This document shows positions 14,970-24,146 of a stretch of 64,000 nt of DNA, in pieces. The notes beneath the pieces are model-generated. The model saw only the letters and a program-made list of their open reading frames with translations. It searched no databases and was not told where the DNA came from. How positions within the stretch are numbered: position 1 is the stretch's first letter; each line of letters begins with the position of its first letter. Position numbers and translations under genes: made by a program. The stretch is from Synechococcales cyanobacterium C42_A2020_086 (lineage in GTDB: Bacteria > Cyanobacteriota > Cyanobacteriia > Elainellales > Elainellaceae), in contig JACYLU010000016.1 in assembly GCA_015272325.1 (NCBI GenBank), positions 1 through 64,000 on the forward strand. Direction: 5' to 3'.

Positions 14970-15811
14970 GAACTCACTCTCTCGATGACATAGGGCATAG
15001 CAATCCGGAAGGCCACCCAGGTCAGGAACAAACCGACCCAGGTGAGAATACTGACGATCCAGAACTCTTGAGCTTGAGTCAGAACGCTGGAGGTCGCTAA
15101 CTCTCGGAGCGTCACAAGCAGAGGGGTGACCGGATTAAACCGCACCAGCAGGCCAAACAGTCCCTCTGTCGGCACCGGATAGACTACCGGAGTTATAAAC
15201 AGCCACAGTCCAAGCAGCGACGCTAGACCCTTGGACACATCTTGATACAGCGCTCCTAGGGGCGAGAGTAAGGTTCCTGCTAGCGTACCCAACAACACTA
15301 GGTGAATCAGGGGTACCGGAGTCAGAATAACGGTCCACTGAACGGGAATTTGAAAGTAGATGAATAAGCCAACAATCAAGATCAGCTTGATCGCAAAATT
15401 GAAAAACACCTCCCCCACCTTCGCCAGAATGATCGCTTCCCGAGGAAAGTTGACCCGCGCTAGCATCGGCTTAGCCTGCGTGACCGCCTGTACAGGACCG
15501 TTGATCGCTTCGGTGAAGGTTTGCCACAGCGACGTGCCGAACATGACATAGGCCGGATAGGGAATATCCGTGGCACCAACGCTAAAGACCTGCGCTTGCC
15601 CCGCCAGCGTAAAGCCGGCCGCCATCAAAATCGGAGGTAGAAACGCCCAGGTCAATCCCAGAAAGGACTGCCGGTATTGGGCGCTAATATCCCGAATCAT
15701 CAGCCGCCAAGCCAGTTCGCGAGATGCCAATAAATCGCGCCCCATGTCTCGCAATAGCTTAAAGGGCTGCTTCAGGTAGCTTTCCGGCGTGTAATAAACC
15801 CGTGGCGGCAT
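14966..15811 (-). CDS. wzm: Polysaccharide ABC exporter permease (Wzm-like)
   Basis: A 281-residue ABC-2 type membrane protein. The conserved cytoplasmic opening DLLASRELAWRLMIRDISAQYRQSFLGLTWAF is followed by six hydrophobic segments, including FLPPILMAAGFTLAG, KLILIVGLFIYF and FWIVSILTWVGLF. The segment RDIxAxYRQSxLGxxWAxxxP is typical of Wzm/TagG permeases. It partners the ATPase at 13665, which overlaps it. Together they would export a lipid-linked polysaccharide across the inner membrane. The upstream glycosyltransferase at 15838 is only 26 bases away, so the genes are probably co-transcribed. Confidence 0.93.
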   Translation of the reverse strand: MPPRVYYTPESYLKQPFKLLRDMGRDLLASRELAWRLMIRDISAQYRQSFLGLTWAFLPPILMAAGFTLAGQAQVFSVGATDIPYPAYVMFGTSLWQTFTEAINGPVQAVTQAKPMLARVNFPREAIILAKVGEVFFNFAIKLILIVGLFIYFQIPVQWTVILTPVPLIHLVLLGTLAGTLLSPLGALYQDVSKGLASLLGLWLFITPVVYPVPTEGLFGLLVRFNPVTPLLVTLRELATSSVLTQAQEFWIVSILTWVGLFLTWVAFRIAMPYVIERVSS

Positions 15812-15837
15812 GATATGTCCTTGTCTGATCTAGAGAA

Positions 15838-16926
15838 CTAACTCTGCGGTAGAGCCGTAGGCGGCGCAGAATCGGTGGGTTTGGCGTTTAGGGATTTAGA
15901 CTGCTGGGCATGGCGATCGGTGAGAAAGCGATTGAGGGGGCGCTCAATATGAACCAGGATCGTTTCCAGAATTTTGCTGTAGCGCCCAAAGGTGACGCGA
16001 TACACAAACGGCGAAATGATCGTCATGATGCGTCGCCAATTGGCCTTTTTGTAGCGGTTCTGGAAATAACCGTCTTCTGCTAAATTCCATTTGTCGCGCA
16101 GACGATATAGGCTGTTGAGCGTCCAGGCATCACTCCAGCGCAGCATGTAGAATGGCAAATCAGACCATTGCAGCGGCGGTCCAGGCACATAGGTGACGAT
16201 ACTAGCCGGCTCAAAGTAGATCTTGCCGCCTCGCTGTGCCACGGTCATGCAAAAGTCGAGGTGTTCTTTTGTGTTCAGCATGCGTTCGTCTAGAGACCCA
16301 ACCTGCTGAAACACCTCTGTGCGTACCAACACACAGTGAAACTCGGCAAGTTCAGTGGGAGTCCGCTGCAGCTGATCGCGCACTTCAGCGACCCGTTTTC
16401 CCTGCTTATACATCTTCTCGCGCAGCCGCCTTCTGCCCGTGTTATCCACCCAAATATGCGACTCTCCGCCGGCAAAGTGGATAATTTCGTGAACAGGTTC
16501 CTCTTGGCACATCAGCGGACCCACAATATCCGCCCCAGTTTCTTCGGCGCAATTCACCAGCGCTTCGAGCCAGTGATCCGACACAATCACATCGTTATCG
16601 GCAAATACCACATATTTGGTTTGCACATAGGATAACCCGAGATTGCGAGCTTGGTTGGGCGTCAGGTAATGGGCGGTGCGAATCAACTGAAAGTAGCGCC
16701 GCTCTGCCTGTTCTGCTAGATAGCGGTGAACATGGCGCGGCGAATTGCCATCGACATAAACGAGCTTGAAAGGCAGCGTCGTATGGGCGTAGATGCTCTC
16801 CAGCGAGCGTTGAGCACAGCTAAACCGCTCCCGAGGCACAACGACAATTGTCACCAGCGGTTCGGTCTGGGGAGAGGGGATGGCATCGGGCGCAACATCG
16901 GGTGTAGTAGTCGGGGTCACAGACAT
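15838..16926 (-). CDS. Family 2 glycosyltransferase
   Basis: A 362-residue GT2-type enzyme. After a Pro-rich N-terminus, VTIVVVPRERFSCAQRSLESI starts the GT-A domain; KLVYVDGNS binds nucleotide, and YVVFADNDVIVS carries the DxD metal site near residue 110. A mid-region HFAGGESHIW and the late LNTKEHLDFCMTVAQRGG are typical of rhamnosyl-type GT2 proteins, though specificity cannot be fixed. A basic amphipathic C-terminus may bind membrane. Part of the Wzm/Wzt operon. Confidence 0.88.
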   Translation of the reverse strand: MSVTPTTTPDVAPDAIPSPQTEPLVTIVVVPRERFSCAQRSLESIYAHTTLPFKLVYVDGNSPRHVHRYLAEQAERRYFQLIRTAHYLTPNQARNLGLSYVQTKYVVFADNDVIVSDHWLEALVNCAEETGADIVGPLMCQEEPVHEIIHFAGGESHIWVDNTGRRRLREKMYKQGKRVAEVRDQLQRTPTELAEFHCVLVRTEVFQQVGSLDERMLNTKEHLDFCMTVAQRGGKIYFEPASIVTYVPGPPLQWSDLPFYMLRWSDAWTLNSLYRLRDKWNLAEDGYFQNRYKKANWRRIMTIISPFVYRVTFGRYSKILETILVHIERPLNRFLTDRHAQQSKSLNAKPTDSAPPTALPQS

Positions 16927-16945
16927 CCGGTACTCCTTCGTTGAA

Positions 16946-18241
16946 TCAGGTGGACATAGAAGCCGCTAGAGCAGCTTGGGGGATAGGTTCTGCGTTCAGC
17001 AGGCGTTGGTAGAGCGTCACCAATTCATCGTTAAGGGTGTTCATATTGTAGTGAGTTTCCACATAGGCTCGTCCTGCCTGCCCCATGGCGGGCCAGCGGT
17101 CAGCATGGTTGATCAGAAACTCTAGGCGTTCGGCTAAAGCATCGGCATCGCGTTCGGGGACTAAAAAGCCAGAGATGCCGTCTTGCACCAGTTCTGGGAT
17201 GCCGCCATGCTGCGTGCTCACCACCGGCAACCCCATGGCCATTGCTTCCTTGAGAACATTCACCGGCGCATCCTGATTGCCATCTGCTGCCGTGACGCTG
17301 GGCGCGACAAAAATATGGCATCGATTGAGAATCTGGATCAGCTCGCGCTGCGGCTGCTGCCCGTGCAATGTCACCAAATGAGCAATGCCTAGGTCCTGGA
17401 TCAGTTGCTCGAAGTGCGGCCGCAGGGGTCCGTCGCCAATGATGTGATACTCCAGATGGGGATAGGTCGAAGCCAGTTTGCCAATGGCTCGAATGCTGTA
17501 TTCAATGCCTTTTTTCTCGACAAGTCGCCCGGTGGTGGCAATGCGAATCGGCTCTTGAGAGGCCAGCGAGCGTGCTACAAAAGCAAACTGGCTGCAATCA
17601 ATCCCAGAACCGTGCACGATAATTTTTTGGGGATCGCAGCCGAGCTGAATCACCCGCTGCCGAAAGAACTCGCAGTTGGCAAGAAAGAAATCTCCAGTTT
17701 GGAAGAGGGGGCGATACACGGTTGCCCCGTAGCGATCTACATAGCTGCTGATGTCATGCCCGCGAAAGGTGACGACGAGTTTTGTCCAAGGAGCACCCAG
17801 ATCGCGGAGCAGCCTGCCGCGAAAACCCTGGGTACCAAACTGAGCATGAACAATGTCGTAGGGGGTTTTTTGAGCTAGAGCAGGAGCCGTATGCAGCAGC
17901 CATCCAGCGGCTGCCAAAGAGCGATGCTTGAAAACATTAAGCGATCTCAAGAATAAGACCGGATCGCGATGCCATTGCCGCAGCAGAAGATTCAGCCCAG
18001 AAGCAACTCGGTTTGGCAAAGCATCAGGAACAGGATGCAAATAGAAAGTGCGATCTAGCAATTGATACTTTTCGACGCTGGGATGAACTTTGGTTGTATC
18101 ACCATGAAATTCAGAATAGATATCAACTTCATGCCCACGATCAAGCAATCCTGCGATTTGATTGAGAATAAAGGGTTCCGACAGCATCGGAAAATGACTA
18201 ACGACGAATGCCACGCGCAGTGATTGCTGTTTCATAATCAT
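16946..18241 (-). CDS. Family 4 (GT-B) glycosyltransferase, colanic-acid type
   Basis: A 431-residue GT-B enzyme. The N-terminal domain begins VAFVVSHFPMLSEPFILNQI, a phrase shared with WcaL-like colanic-acid glycosyltransferases. DIVHAQFGTQGF and VTFRGHDISSYV are followed by the C-terminal Glycos_transf_1 domain with IATTGRLVEKKGIEY, and the donor-sugar EX7E motif is in VLKEAMAMGLPVVSTQHGGIPELV. It overlaps the next gene (18238) by four bases, showing translational coupling. It is a cytoplasmic enzyme in repeat-unit assembly. Confidence 0.9.
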   Translation of the reverse strand: MIMKQQSLRVAFVVSHFPMLSEPFILNQIAGLLDRGHEVDIYSEFHGDTTKVHPSVEKYQLLDRTFYLHPVPDALPNRVASGLNLLLRQWHRDPVLFLRSLNVFKHRSLAAAGWLLHTAPALAQKTPYDIVHAQFGTQGFRGRLLRDLGAPWTKLVVTFRGHDISSYVDRYGATVYRPLFQTGDFFLANCEFFRQRVIQLGCDPQKIIVHGSGIDCSQFAFVARSLASQEPIRIATTGRLVEKKGIEYSIRAIGKLASTYPHLEYHIIGDGPLRPHFEQLIQDLGIAHLVTLHGQQPQRELIQILNRCHIFVAPSVTAADGNQDAPVNVLKEAMAMGLPVVSTQHGGIPELVQDGISGFLVPERDADALAERLEFLINHADRWPAMGQAGRAYVETHYNMNTLNDELVTLYQRLLNAEPIPQAALAASMST

Positions 18242-19170
18242 CCTCGCGACGACACGCCTCCAAATTTGAGACGCAATTTCTCTACGCCTCGAATATAGCG
18301 AACGAGCAACGTCATGAGATAAAACTGAAATTTCTGGTTGATGCTCTTGAGCTGCGGATAGCGAAGCACTTCGGCAATGGACAAAATCGGCGAAAGGAAA
18401 TCTTCACCCACGCTGCGGATAAACAGCTTATTCCGGTTCAGCCAGGGTTCGCACTTCTGAATCTGAGCATCGTAGATACCGCCCGCCAACCGCACCTGCC
18501 GTTTGAACAGAGCCGCCCAAGAATCGCGAGCCGGATGGCGGATCACGGCATCTTCGGCATAAACCTGCGTGTATCCGGCCGCAGCCACGCGACGCCCCCA
18601 TTCAAAATCGCCGTTCGATTTTAGCGACGCATCAAACGCGCCCACCTGCTCGATTACCTGTTTAAAGGTGAACACGTTTGCTGTGGAGCCATAGCGATAC
18701 TCCTGCAAATGCTCTTGCTGCTGAAACGCCACAATTTTCTCGTAGCGTTCCACAAGAGTGAGCCGCGCCGGATTTTTGAAAAACAGCTCGATATTGCCAG
18801 CCACTAAGCCACAGTTGGGGGTAGCTAGCAGGACTCGGACACCGTTTTCGATCCAGGTGGGCGCGGGAATACAGTCGGCATCGGTAAAGGCGATCACGTC
18901 CCCCCGGGCCAGCGAGATGCCCTTGTTACGAGCAGCATAGGAACCGGGCGTCAATTCCTCAAGGGCTATCGCCTGCGGAAACTCAGCCACGAGCGACTTG
19001 ATAGTTTGTTCGGCGTCGGAGCCATTGTCGATCACTAGAACTTCGTACTGGCTGCGTGGATAGGTCTGCTGCTCGAGTGCCATTAAACAGTGCCGTAACC
19101 GCTCGGCGTCGTTGTAGACCGGAACGATCACCGAAACAAAAGGATTAGAAACGCTCATCTCACTGCTCAT
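18238..19170 (-). CDS. Family 2 glycosyltransferase (tandem paralogue A)
   Basis: A 310-residue GT2 enzyme: VSVIVPVYNDAERL, YEVLVIDNGSD, FTDADCIPAP for the metal site, and NGDFEWGRRVAAAGY near residue 200. It is clearly paralogous to the next gene (19184): both share TPNCGLVAG, the phrase AFTDADCIPA, HPAR and a C-terminal LRLKFGGVSSRG / IRLKLGGVSTRD. A local duplication followed by divergence is the simplest explanation; the two may add similar sugars in different linkages. It overlaps the GT4 gene by four bases. Confidence 0.9.
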   Translation of the reverse strand: MSSEMSVSNPFVSVIVPVYNDAERLRHCLMALEQQTYPRSQYEVLVIDNGSDAEQTIKSLVAEFPQAIALEELTPGSYAARNKGISLARGDVIAFTDADCIPAPTWIENGVRVLLATPNCGLVAGNIELFFKNPARLTLVERYEKIVAFQQQEHLQEYRYGSTANVFTFKQVIEQVGAFDASLKSNGDFEWGRRVAAAGYTQVYAEDAVIRHPARDSWAALFKRQVRLAGGIYDAQIQKCEPWLNRNKLFIRSVGEDFLSPILSIAEVLRYPQLKSINQKFQFYLMTLLVRYIRGVEKLRLKFGGVSSRG

Positions 19171-19183
19171 GCTATTGCTCCCT

Positions 19184-20161
19184 TCAATCGCGGGTGGAAA
19201 CGCCGCCCAGCTTCAGACGAATTAGTTCGCCAGCGCTGACATAGCGCACGAACACCATCGCCAGCGAAACTTGGAGCTTTTGCTTCCACCCTCGCAGTTG
19301 GGGGTTTCTAAACGCATTGATGATGAAGTTTACCGGAGGCAGTAAGTTTTCAATTAGCGTGATGCCGTACTGGAGCTGCCGCCGCCAAACGGACCGAATT
19401 CGGTAGTTGCTCAGGTCATACAGCCCTCCCACGAGTCGGATCGAGCGCTTGTGCAGTTCTGCCCAGGAGTAGCGAGCGGGATGCGCGACTCGGGCGCGAT
19501 CGCTATAGACCTGACGGTAGCCCGATGCGGCAACTCGCTGTCCCCACTCCACATCTCCGGTGCCTTTCAGCGAGGGTTCAAACACCCCGACGCGATCGAG
19601 CACTGCTTTGTAAGTAAAGACGTTAGCCGTTGCCCCAAACTGCTGCCGCTCAACGAGCTGCTGCTGCGGAAACGCTGTGACAGCCTCATAGAGTTCTACA
19701 GGCGTCGCCCGCTCCGGGTCGCGGAAAAACACATCGATGCGCCCAGCCACCAAGCCGCAGTTGGGGGTTTCGGTCAGTGCCGCCACGCCTTGCTCTAGCC
19801 AGTCGGCAGCCGGAATGCAGTCAGCATCGGTAAAGGCAATCACCTCACCTTTCGCCATCAACACGCCACGATTGCGGGCGGCGAAGCTGCTTGGGTAAGG
19901 TTCGTGAGCGACGATGACTCGCTCCAAGGTCTGATCAAACATATGAACGACCGGCGCAATCGCTTGTTCTGGCTCGGAGCCGTTGTCTACCACAATCACC
20001 TCAAAGTTTGCCCGAGGATAGGTCTGCTGCGCCAGTGCCTCCAGACAGAGCTGTAAGCGCTTAGCGTCATTCAGGACCGGAATAATCACAGAGACAAAGG
20101 GCAAGCCTGAAGAATGTGATGCGGCCTTCATTGACATGACGTTGGCCCTAACCTCCTGCAT
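19184..20161 (-). CDS. Family 2 glycosyltransferase (tandem paralogue B)
   Basis: A 325-residue GT2 enzyme and the first gene of the 12.7-20.2 kb unit. VSVIIPVLNDAKRL, FEVIVVDNGSE, AFTDADCIPAADW and GTGDVEWGQRVAASGY are the GT-A landmarks. It is the duplicate of the gene at 18238. The upstream 830-base spacer should contain the operon promoter. The first residues (MQEVRANVMSMKAA) may not be translated; MSMKAASH would be an alternative start nine residues in. Confidence 0.9.
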   Translation of the reverse strand: MQEVRANVMSMKAASHSSGLPFVSVIIPVLNDAKRLQLCLEALAQQTYPRANFEVIVVDNGSEPEQAIAPVVHMFDQTLERVIVAHEPYPSSFAARNRGVLMAKGEVIAFTDADCIPAADWLEQGVAALTETPNCGLVAGRIDVFFRDPERATPVELYEAVTAFPQQQLVERQQFGATANVFTYKAVLDRVGVFEPSLKGTGDVEWGQRVAASGYRQVYSDRARVAHPARYSWAELHKRSIRLVGGLYDLSNYRIRSVWRRQLQYGITLIENLLPPVNFIINAFRNPQLRGWKQKLQVSLAMVFVRYVSAGELIRLKLGGVSTRD

Positions 20162-20992
20162 GGACGGACTCCTACCGACTTGAACTCCCTGAGCGGTGCC
20201 GCTATGAACAACCGTTTTAGGTTTAGCTCCGGCCTGCTAGTCCAGCAAGCTGGACCACCGCAATAACGCCGCCCTGGATCAGCAAGAATGAAAACGAACC
20301 GTTCAGGTTCCGCTGCGTGGTGGCGCTACAGAATCGGTTGCTCTGACTGTCTATCATTCTGACTGCTAGTATCTGATTGTTAGTAGTGCAAGTAGTGCAG
20401 CTGTTTAGCAACCCTTTGCAAGCAAGACTAGGGACACACGTCTGGTCGGCTCTGCCCGTGGTAGATGTATTCCAAAGATGACGAGCAACACAATACCCGC
20501 CAGAGCTATCCTCACCAAAGCGAAGGAAATAAAGCAGCGGGTAAAAACCCCAGTGCGTTGGCAGTTCAATCCGCGGTTTCTACTGGACGGGCTTCTGCAG
20601 GACGAGCAGCGCCTCGAAAACTCTTTATCATTAAGGACTCGATAAGGACTCGATATTCACTATTTCGATATTCACTATAAAGACGATTACCGTCAGAGCA
20701 CAGGACTAACCCAGAGGCTTCACTAGCTCTTCAGAAAAACTAAACAAACGTGAGATGGCATTGGGGAGATTATAAAGTTACGGTAAAGTTTTCGGTTTAG
20801 ATGCGAGGGAACAACAGACCAAGCCAATCGGTTTTTGCGGAATCGCAGACCCCTCTCATCGTTCACCCGATTTGAGTAGCGGAATCATCTACTATTGAAC
20901 CGTTCAGCAATTCCGCCTAGACTGAACTTGGGCCGAACTGGACGAAGCGGAGTTGCAACAACCGCCGTGCCAGCTTCTCTTTTGAGTACTCT
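20162..20992. other. Long spacer between divergent units, with tandem duplications
   Basis: These 831 bases separate the minus-strand Wzm/Wzt unit from the plus-strand S10 peptidase and should contain promoters for both. No convincing gene is seen. TAAGGACTCGA is tandemly duplicated at 20632-20653, and CGATATTCACTAT occurs at 20651 and again at 20666. Confidence 0.55.
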
Positions 20993-22513
20993 ATGTCCGA
21001 CACCTCCACTCCGCTAACCCGCTCCGCTAAAACGAGTGAGCATACTCTCGTTTTGTCCGATCAATCCCTTCGCTACACCGCCTCTGCCGAATGGCAAACC
21101 CTGTTCGAGCAGGAAAAGCCGGTAGCCGAAATGTTCCATGTCGCCTATCTGGTGTCGGAGCAGGAGGCTGCCCAACGACCCCTCACCTTTGTGTTTAATG
21201 GTGGACCGGGCGCAGCTTCCGCCTATCTGCACATGGGGGCCCTTGGTCCGAAGCGAATTCTGTTTGGCGAGAATGGCAGCCTGCCCAAACCCCCCGTGCG
21301 ACTAGTGGACAATTTGGAGAGTTGGCTGCGCTTTACCGATCTGGTGTTTATCGACCCAATTGGCACTGGCTTTAGTCGCAGCCTGCCGCCCGAGAAAGAC
21401 GAGAAAGGCGGAGACAAAGCCTCTGAGAAATCGGGACCCGTGTCCGGAGAAGCCGACAAGGACGACAAGCCCAAAGAGGCGAAATTTTGGGAGGTGGAAC
21501 GCGACCTGAAGGCGTTGGGCGAGTTCATTCAGCGGTTCCTCTCGCGCCGCAAGCGCTGGCTATCTCCCATTTTCATTGCCGGGGAAAGCTACGGCGGCTT
21601 CCGGGTCGCAAAGCTGGCCAAAAAGCTCCAGCAGGAATTTGGCGTTGGGCTATCCGGGGCAATCTTGATCTCGCCTGCCCTGGAATTCAATCTGCTAGAC
21701 GGCAACAGCGACTACACGCTGACGTCCTGGGCTACCTTGCTGCCGTCCTTTGCTGCCGCTGCCGCCCACCATGGCCGCGCCCAATGGGCCGGAGCCACCG
21801 GCGATTTAGCCGCCCACCGAGCTGCCGCCGAACAGTTTGCTCGCCAAACGCTGATTCCCCTGCTGGCTATGGGCGACGCCGTTCCTGCGGCCGAGCGAGA
21901 GGCAGTCTATCAACAGCTCGCCGGACTTGTAGGCTTGCCGCTATCGCTAGTAGAGCGTCAGGCAGGACGGATCGGGCTAGAAGTGTTTGCCCGCGAACTG
22001 TTGCGCGACCAGCAGCGCATTGTGGGTCTCTACGACGCCTCAATCACTGCCATCGACCCCTTTCCCGATCGCATCACCTACGAAGGCATTGACCCTACTC
22101 TCGATGGTCTCGATCGCCTGTTTACCGGCGCGATCAACAGCCACCTGCGCGATACCCTCGGCGTTGAAACTGACCTCACCTACCATCTGCTGAATCTGGA
22201 AACCTTTAACGCCTGGAAGTTTGACCTCAAGGGTGCCTTCAAGCAGGGCTTCATCGGAGCCGTAGACGATCTGCGCGTCGGCATGACTCTCAATCCCTAC
22301 ATGCAGGTCTACATCACCCACGGCTTTTTCGATCTGGTGACGCCCTATTTTGCCTCCAATCACCTGGCAGACCTGATGAAGCTGAATCCAGAGATCCGCC
22401 CCAATCTCACCCTCCGTCATTACCAGGGCGGGCACATGTTCTACACCTGGGACGACTCGCGGCAGCAGTGGTTTGCCGACATGCAGGCGTTTTATCGTAA
22501 AGCAATTGGCTAG
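20993..22513 (+). CDS. S10-family serine carboxypeptidase-like protein
   Basis: A 506-residue alpha/beta-hydrolase. FNGGPGAASAYLHMGALGP forms the oxyanion region, IDPIGTGFS follows, the nucleophile is S199 in AGESYGGFRV, the acid lies in HGFFDLVTPY, and the His is in GGHMFYTWDDSR. Bacterial homologues are annotated as S10 peptidases or carboxypeptidases acting on C-terminal residues. No signal peptide is seen. A lysine/glutamate-rich insert (EKDEKGGDKASEKSG) at about 134-165 interrupts the fold near the active site. It is encoded opposite to the polysaccharide genes, so its link to them is probably only positional. It converges with the acetyltransferase gene, with 8 bases between the stops. 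Confidence 0.9.
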   Translation: MSDTSTPLTRSAKTSEHTLVLSDQSLRYTASAEWQTLFEQEKPVAEMFHVAYLVSEQEAAQRPLTFVFNGGPGAASAYLHMGALGPKRILFGENGSLPKPPVRLVDNLESWLRFTDLVFIDPIGTGFSRSLPPEKDEKGGDKASEKSGPVSGEADKDDKPKEAKFWEVERDLKALGEFIQRFLSRRKRWLSPIFIAGESYGGFRVAKLAKKLQQEFGVGLSGAILISPALEFNLLDGNSDYTLTSWATLLPSFAAAAAHHGRAQWAGATGDLAAHRAAAEQFARQTLIPLLAMGDAVPAAEREAVYQQLAGLVGLPLSLVERQAGRIGLEVFARELLRDQQRIVGLYDASITAIDPFPDRITYEGIDPTLDGLDRLFTGAINSHLRDTLGVETDLTYHLLNLETFNAWKFDLKGAFKQGFIGAVDDLRVGMTLNPYMQVYITHGFFDLVTPYFASNHLADLMKLNPEIRPNLTLRHYQGGHMFYTWDDSRQQWFADMQAFYRKAIG

Positions 22514-22521
22514 GTAATCAG

Positions 22522-23127
22522 CTAATTCGCCGTTACCCTGCGTCGCTTGATCGGCTGCGCCGGATTACCCGCATAGATCGTCATTGGCTCCAGCGATCGC
22601 ACCGCCACGCTACCCAATGTCAGCACCGCCCCTGTCCCTACTGTCACTCCCGGACCAATCCGTGCCTGGGCTGCAATCCAGCTCCCGGTTTGAATCTCGA
22701 TGCCGCCCAGCTTCAGATCAAACGTAGGCTGACTCCAATCGTGGTTCCCGGTACAGAGATAGACGCCCTGCGACAGACAAACGTGGTCGCCCAGCGTTAC
22801 CGGAGCCAGATTGTCAATCCACACCGCTTCCCCAATCCAAACAAAATCGCCCACCGTCAAGCGCCAGGGAAACTTGACCCGCACGCCGGGCTTGATGCGA
22901 ACCCCCTTCCCAACCGTCGCTCCGAAAACGCGCAACAGCCAAACCTTCACCGCCGACACCGGCAACCAGTGGCTCTCTAGCAGCGGCAACCCAATAAAAT
23001 ACCAGAGCAACTGCTGCCCATAGGACGCACCTGGCGAATAGGAGCCTGGAGTGTAGCGGTCGAGGCGAGGAGAAAAGCCAGCCGCAGCATCAGTTGCGGT
23101 AGTTGCAGAATCGATTGGGGAATGCAT
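22522..23127 (-). CDS. WcaF-like polysaccharide O-acetyltransferase
   Basis: A 201-residue left-handed beta-helix acetyltransferase. The N-terminal YTPGSYSPGASYGQQLLWYF is characteristic of the putative colanic acid WcaF group, and hexapeptide repeats run from VRIKPGVRVKFPWRLTVGD through WIDNLAPVTLGDHV, the catalytic His region TGNHDWSQPTF, and ARIGPGVTVGTGAVLTLGS. It would transfer acetyl from acetyl-CoA to a sugar hydroxyl in the repeat unit. It is isolated from the next minus-strand gene by about 400 bases and is probably transcribed from its own promoter. Confidence 0.87.
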   Translation of the reverse strand: MHSPIDSATTATDAAAGFSPRLDRYTPGSYSPGASYGQQLLWYFIGLPLLESHWLPVSAVKVWLLRVFGATVGKGVRIKPGVRVKFPWRLTVGDFVWIGEAVWIDNLAPVTLGDHVCLSQGVYLCTGNHDWSQPTFDLKLGGIEIQTGSWIAAQARIGPGVTVGTGAVLTLGSVAVRSLEPMTIYAGNPAQPIKRRRVTAN

Positions 23128-23524
23128 CGGTGAATTTGATAGATAAACGAATAGATCAACAAAAACTCAAAAATGGGCACGCAGAAATTGCGGCTGCACC
23201 AGTCAGACGACGGCACAACCGCAAACGAGTACGGAAATAGTTTAGTTAGTCAACAGTGAGTGAACAGGCAAGATCCACCCACAGCGAAAGCACGGACTAA
23301 TCGGGCAAGTGGACTGAAGTACCCTGGAAGCAAATTTCAGGCTGTAATCTGCTGGAGTAGACTGGCCTCCACCCGCAATTTATCTGCGGGCGAACCAGAT
23401 CCGAAGAGGAGCAGGCGAATTGATAACCGATGAAGATCAACTTGCTGAACCTGCGGACGAAACCGGGACAGCCCGATAAACTCTACTCTCTGAGCCGATG
23501 CGTTACATTTGTGATCTGATGATT
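23128..23524. other. Spacer without recognised gene
   Basis: These 397 bases hold no convincing ORF, RNA gene or repeat. They should include the promoter of the WcaF-like gene. Confidence 0.5.
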
Positions 23525-24112
23525 TCAGTTCAGGGCGTTGGTGAGGCGCTCTCCTAGGCTTGCTCCCGTGCGTCCTGTAACCAACCACAGCAGTGACCGC
23601 AGCATATCTCGCAGAATCCGCGGCAGTTCCTCCGGCGGACGATCGCTGGGAACGGCGACAGGAGTGAAGGTGATGCCTTGGCTCCCTAGCACAATGAAGG
23701 CAATCACTCTAGCCCGCGACATGTGAAAATCAGACGTCACCACATAGAGATGCTGAATACCGCGTCGTCGCCAGTCCGCCACCAGCGTCGTGAAATTAGT
23801 GACGGTATCGGTAGCGCGATAGTCGAGGTGAACCCGGTCGCGGTTAACACCCGCAGCTTGGAACACGGCATAGGCTGGGGCTGGCGGTTTGTCGCCGCTG
23901 GAAACCCAAACCTCTAGGTCGGTGTAGTATCTGGCCAGCGTAGCGGCGGCTTCTTCTCGCCCGGCTCCACCACCCAACACAAGGATGGCTTCTGGTGTGG
24001 GGGCCTGCTGAGCCGCAACTGCCAATCGTACTGAGATACTGCCCACGAGAAGCAGGAATCCTCCGGCAATGCTGATGGCTGCAATCTTGAGGATGCTTCT
24101 GATCTGCTTCAT
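23525..24112 (-). CDS. YdcF/DUF218-family membrane-anchored protein
   Basis: A 195-residue protein. A single N-terminal membrane anchor (IAAISIAGGFLLLVGSISVRL) precedes the DUF218 domain: EAILVLGGGAGREEAA, TDLEVWVSSGD, TDTVTNFTTLVADW and VVTSDFHMSRARV, all diagnostic. Family members include SanA and YdcF, associated with envelope or periplasmic functions; YdcF binds S-adenosylmethionine. No enzymatic role is known for the cyanobacterial versions. It lies 34 bases from the dioxygenase-like gene and is probably co-transcribed. Confidence 0.85.
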   Translation of the reverse strand: MKQIRSILKIAAISIAGGFLLLVGSISVRLAVAAQQAPTPEAILVLGGGAGREEAAATLARYYTDLEVWVSSGDKPPAPAYAVFQAAGVNRDRVHLDYRATDTVTNFTTLVADWRRRGIQHLYVVTSDFHMSRARVIAFIVLGSQGITFTPVAVPSDRPPEELPRILRDMLRSLLWLVTGRTGASLGERLTNALN

Positions 24113-24146
24113 AGATCGTTGGCCACGAGCGTCTTGGGCTGCAAGC